DNA of 64,000 nt from Halogranum rubrum (GTDB taxonomy: Archaea; Halobacteriota; Halobacteria; Halobacteriales; Haloferacaceae). The notes under the pieces were generated by a model that had not been told where the DNA came from, searched no databases, and saw nothing but the letters and a program-made list of their open reading frames with translations. Each line of letters starts with the position of its first letter. Positions within the stretch are counted from its first letter, which is position 1. Below are positions 61,546-64,000 of the stretch, piece by piece. Position numbers and translations under genes: made by a program. The stretch is taken from the NCBI RefSeq assembly GCF_900114455.1, contig NZ_FOTC01000001.1:583058-647057 (forward strand). Reading direction: 5' to 3'.

Positions 61546-63125
61546 TACGTCGACTCGTCGTCGTCGTCCTCCTCCTCGTGAGTTCACTCGCCTCGGGGTC
61601 GACCGTCGCGGCCGTCGAAGGTACGCCGACGCTGGACGTCGCGCTGCCCGACCACATCGTCAGCGTCGGCGAAGAGACGACGCTTCAGTTCACCCTCTCG
61701 AACGACGCGGACCTCGATACCGCCTCGACGACAGACCCGACGCTGAACGAACGTGTCACGACGGCCCGCGGCGTGAGTATCACGGTCAAGTCCGGGGAAG
61801 CGCCCGTGACGGTCCAGACGGCACGGCAACAGATAGGTAGTCTACCGGATGGGACCGTCAGTACCGTCGCCGTCGACATCGCCGTCGACGACGACGCTCG
61901 ACCGGGTACGTACGACCTGCCGGTCGTCGTCCGGTACACGTACGAGGCGGAAATCGACGAAGACGGTTCCGTCGACGAGACGACGCGAACGAAGCGCACG
62001 ACGGTTCCACTCACCATCGAAGACGAGGCCCGGTTCCAGGTCCTCGGTGCGACGACCGACCTTCAGCCAGCCAGTACTGGCGTGGTCACGCTCACGATGG
62101 AGAACGTCGGGACGAAGCCCGCTGCGAACGCCCGCGTCGTCCTCACCTCGACGGCCGCGAGTCTCACTTTCGACGGGGCTCCGTCGGGCAGTCGCTACGT
62201 TGGGTCGTGGGAACCCGGTGAACAGCGGTCGGTGTCCTACGTCGTCACGGCGGGTGACGCCGTTCGCGCGCAACCCTACACGTTCGAGGTAGTCACGACG
62301 TTCAGTGACACCAGTGGCGACACGGTTTCGACCGACCCGGATGCAGTAGGTGTGACACCGCTCGGCCGTATTCCGTTCGGCGTCGACGACGTCCGGTCGA
62401 CGCTCGCGGTCGGTGACCGTGGGACAGTCAGTGGAACCATCGTCAACGACGGCTCCGAATCCGTGGACGACGCCGTCGTTCACATCACAACTCCCTCACG
62501 GGCGATTACGTTCGTCGAAGAGACGTACCCCGTCGGAACGCTGGACGCGGGCGAACGCGTCTCGTTCGAGTTCACCGGCGACGTCTCCAGGGTAGCCACG
62601 GCGGGACCGAGACTCTTCGACGTCGCCGTCAGCTACGAGACGGCGGGGAACAACGAGCGCACGAGCGACGCGTATCGGTTCTCGGCCGACGTCGCTCCGG
62701 AACGCGAGTATCTCGCGGTCGAACCCGTCAACGCGACGTTCGACGTCGACTCCAGCAACCGGTTCACGGTTCGGGTGACCAACACGGGAGACGAACCGCT
62801 CACCGACGTCGACGCGCACCTCCTCGCACAGGCTCCGCTCTCCAGTGACGCACCCGAGTCGTTCGTCCCCCGGCTAGAACCGGGTGAGTCGGCGCTGCTC
62901 AACTTCGAGTTGACCGTCTCGGAGGACGCCGTCGTGAACACCTACGCGGTGGCACTCAACGTCACGGCGGACACGGACGACCGGACTGTCGTCTCGGGTC
63001 CACACTCGGTCCCGGTCGTCGTCACCGAGTCCGAGTCGGCGAGCAGTGACCTCCTCGTACTCGGCGTGGGGACGCTCACTGTACTGGCCGTCCTCGCCGG
63101 TGGGTGGTGGTGGCTCCGACGGTAA
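61542..63125 (+). CDS. Exported COG1361-like protein with repeated beta-sandwich domains
   Basis: 527 residues. N-terminal Sec-type signal (MIRRLVVVVLLLVSSLASGS), then four beta-sandwich domains of the CARDB/NEW3 kind, recognisable by phrases such as VTLTMENVGTKPAANARVVL, VSGTIVNDGSESVDDAVV and FTVRVTNTGDEPLTDVDAHL. A C-terminal membrane helix (LLVLGVGTLTVLAVLAGGWW) with a short WLRR tail anchors it outside. Placed directly after an ABC-2 pair through a micro-ORF; probably the extracytoplasmic part of that transport system. Confidence 0.85.
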   Translation: MIRRLVVVVLLLVSSLASGSTVAAVEGTPTLDVALPDHIVSVGEETTLQFTLSNDADLDTASTTDPTLNERVTTARGVSITVKSGEAPVTVQTARQQIGSLPDGTVSTVAVDIAVDDDARPGTYDLPVVVRYTYEAEIDEDGSVDETTRTKRTTVPLTIEDEARFQVLGATTDLQPASTGVVTLTMENVGTKPAANARVVLTSTAASLTFDGAPSGSRYVGSWEPGEQRSVSYVVTAGDAVRAQPYTFEVVTTFSDTSGDTVSTDPDAVGVTPLGRIPFGVDDVRSTLAVGDRGTVSGTIVNDGSESVDDAVVHITTPSRAITFVEETYPVGTLDAGERVSFEFTGDVSRVATAGPRLFDVAVSYETAGNNERTSDAYRFSADVAPEREYLAVEPVNATFDVDSSNRFTVRVTNTGDEPLTDVDAHLLAQAPLSSDAPESFVPRLEPGESALLNFELTVSEDAVVNTYAVALNVTADTDDRTVVSGPHSVPVVVTESESASSDLLVLGVGTLTVLAVLAGGWWWLRR

Positions 63126-63185
63126 CTGTCGAAGGCTCCGGAAACGCTCCCTAGAGTTTTGCAGTGTGTCTTCGAGTCACAGACG

Positions 63186-64000
63186 ATGCACGTCGTCGTC
63201 CTCGACATCGATTCGTTGCGGCCGGACCACGTGAGTTCCTACGGGTACCAGTTGGAGACCACGCCCAACATCGACCGTCTCGCGGCGGACGGGACCGTCT
63301 TCTCGACTGCCTACGCGGCCAACTCTCCCTGTATGCCGTCGCGAGCGGCGTTCCTCTCGGGGCGTTACGGGCTGAGCAACGGCGTGACCACGCACGGTCC
63401 GAGGGGCCGCATCCTCCAGTCCCCACACGTCTTGGCGGATACGAAGTACACTCGCGCGTGGTGGACGCTTCCGGAACTGTTCTTCAACAAGCGCGTCCGG
63501 ACCGTCGGCGTCTCCTCGTTTCCGCGTCATCCCGCACCCTGGTTCTACCACCTCTGGCACGAGTTCCTCCATCCGCAGGAACCGGCCGGCAAGCGCGAGT
63601 CGTTCCAGACGCCGCGGGCCGAAACCGTCGCCGACCTCACTATCGACAGACTCCGAGAACACGCAGGCGACGACACGTTCCTGTACGCCCAGTTCTGGGA
63701 CCCGCACACGCCGTACAACCAACCTGGGTTGGGCGAGAGCAAATCCGCCGCGAATTACCCGCTTCCGCCGTATCCGACCGCGGCGACCATCGACGCCCAC
63801 CAGGAGTGGGACACGTGGCATTCGGCCTCACGACGGGGAATCGAAAGCCGCGCCGACCTCGCCGACCTGCTCGCGACGTACGACAACGAGATTCGCTACG
63901 TCGACGAACAGGTCGGGCGCATCGTCGACGTTCTCGAAGCAGAGGGACTCTACGACGACACCCTGCTCGTCGTCACGGCAGACCACGGTGAGGAGTTCGG
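63186..64000 (+). CDS. Type-I sulfatase family protein, partial at window end
   Basis: At least 271 residues; runs off the 3' edge. Metal-binding start VVLDIDSLRPDHVSSYGY, then the formylglycine motif in NSPCMPSRAAFLSGRYG (Cys-x-Pro-x-Arg), so it is a candidate cysteine-type sulfatase; WDPHTPYNQP and VVTADHGEEF add the C-side metal and phosphate/sulfate-binding residues. Alkaline-phosphatase superfamily; could also act on phosphonates or phosphoglycerol. Starts 60 nt after the previous gene. Confidence 0.9.
   Translation, partial: MHVVVLDIDSLRPDHVSSYGYQLETTPNIDRLAADGTVFSTAYAANSPCMPSRAAFLSGRYGLSNGVTTHGPRGRILQSPHVLADTKYTRAWWTLPELFFNKRVRTVGVSSFPRHPAPWFYHLWHEFLHPQEPAGKRESFQTPRAETVADLTIDRLREHAGDDTFLYAQFWDPHTPYNQPGLGESKSAANYPLPPYPTAATIDAHQEWDTWHSASRRGIESRADLADLLATYDNEIRYVDEQVGRIVDVLEAEGLYDDTLLVVTADHGEEF

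Noticed and set aside
1-64000. tRNA or rRNA genes
   Set aside because: I looked for cloverleaf-like GGTTC(A/G)A...CC patterns and conserved rRNA text and saw none; a covariance search such as tRNAscan-SE would settle it.

Overview
The window comes from a halophilic archaeon (class Halobacteria). The evidence is high G+C coding DNA, strongly acidic predicted proteins, twin-arginine and lipobox signals on exported proteins, AT-rich TATA elements about 26 nt before start codons (leaderless genes), a Bat-type regulator and an AglF-like enzyme. I cannot name the genus. No rRNA, tRNA or CRISPR array was recognised.

Region 1 (1-7.1 kb) is an acetate module on the minus strand: two AMP-forming acetyl-CoA synthetases, a Bat-like regulator with an inactive tyrosine-recombinase-like N-terminus between them, and a small/large subunit Na+:solute symporter pair. 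Region 2 (7.2-17 kb) holds exported proteins (a 1230-residue GH97 glycoside hydrolase and a beta-helix protein), a DUF457 membrane protein, and an IS200/IS605-group patch. That patch has an intact tnpB without tnpA, a solo element end, and an orphan copy of the structured right-end (omega-RNA-like) sequence.

Region 3 (17-38 kb) is a catabolic island. It has an IclR regulator, a beta-keto acid cleavage enzyme divergent from a short-chain dehydrogenase, and a ribose-type ABC importer with a duplicated binding protein. Further on are a VOC protein, aldo-keto reductase, zinc alcohol dehydrogenase, tungsten-type aldehyde oxidoreductase, a second SDR, an amidohydrolase/DUF59 pair, an acetoacetyl-CoA-synthetase-like ligase, a gamma-carbonic-anhydrase-like protein, and a thiolase/DUF35 pair. 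A plausible inference is that an imported compound is oxidised to a beta-keto acid, cleaved to acetoacetate plus an acyl-CoA, and the acetoacetate activated and thiolysed to acetyl-CoA.

Region 4 (39-58 kb) is a cell-surface glycan locus: GlmU-like and GlmS enzymes, four GT-B glycosyltransferases, a flippase, a GT87-like membrane protein, an O-antigen-ligase/polymerase-like protein, a polyprenyl-phosphate sugar-phosphotransferase, AglF, and an STT3-like protein with a soluble N-terminal domain. Together these look like a Wzx/Wzy-style pathway working on dolichyl phosphate in an archaeon. The middle (42.8-48.9 kb) is visibly AT-richer and carries relics of a sulfatase and probably an epimerase, suggesting exchange of glycan genes.

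Region 5 (58-64 kb) contains UV damage endonuclease, a frameshifted small gene, an ABC-2 exporter coupled through a 29-codon micro-ORF to an exported COG1361-like protein, and the start of a type-I sulfatase that runs off the window.
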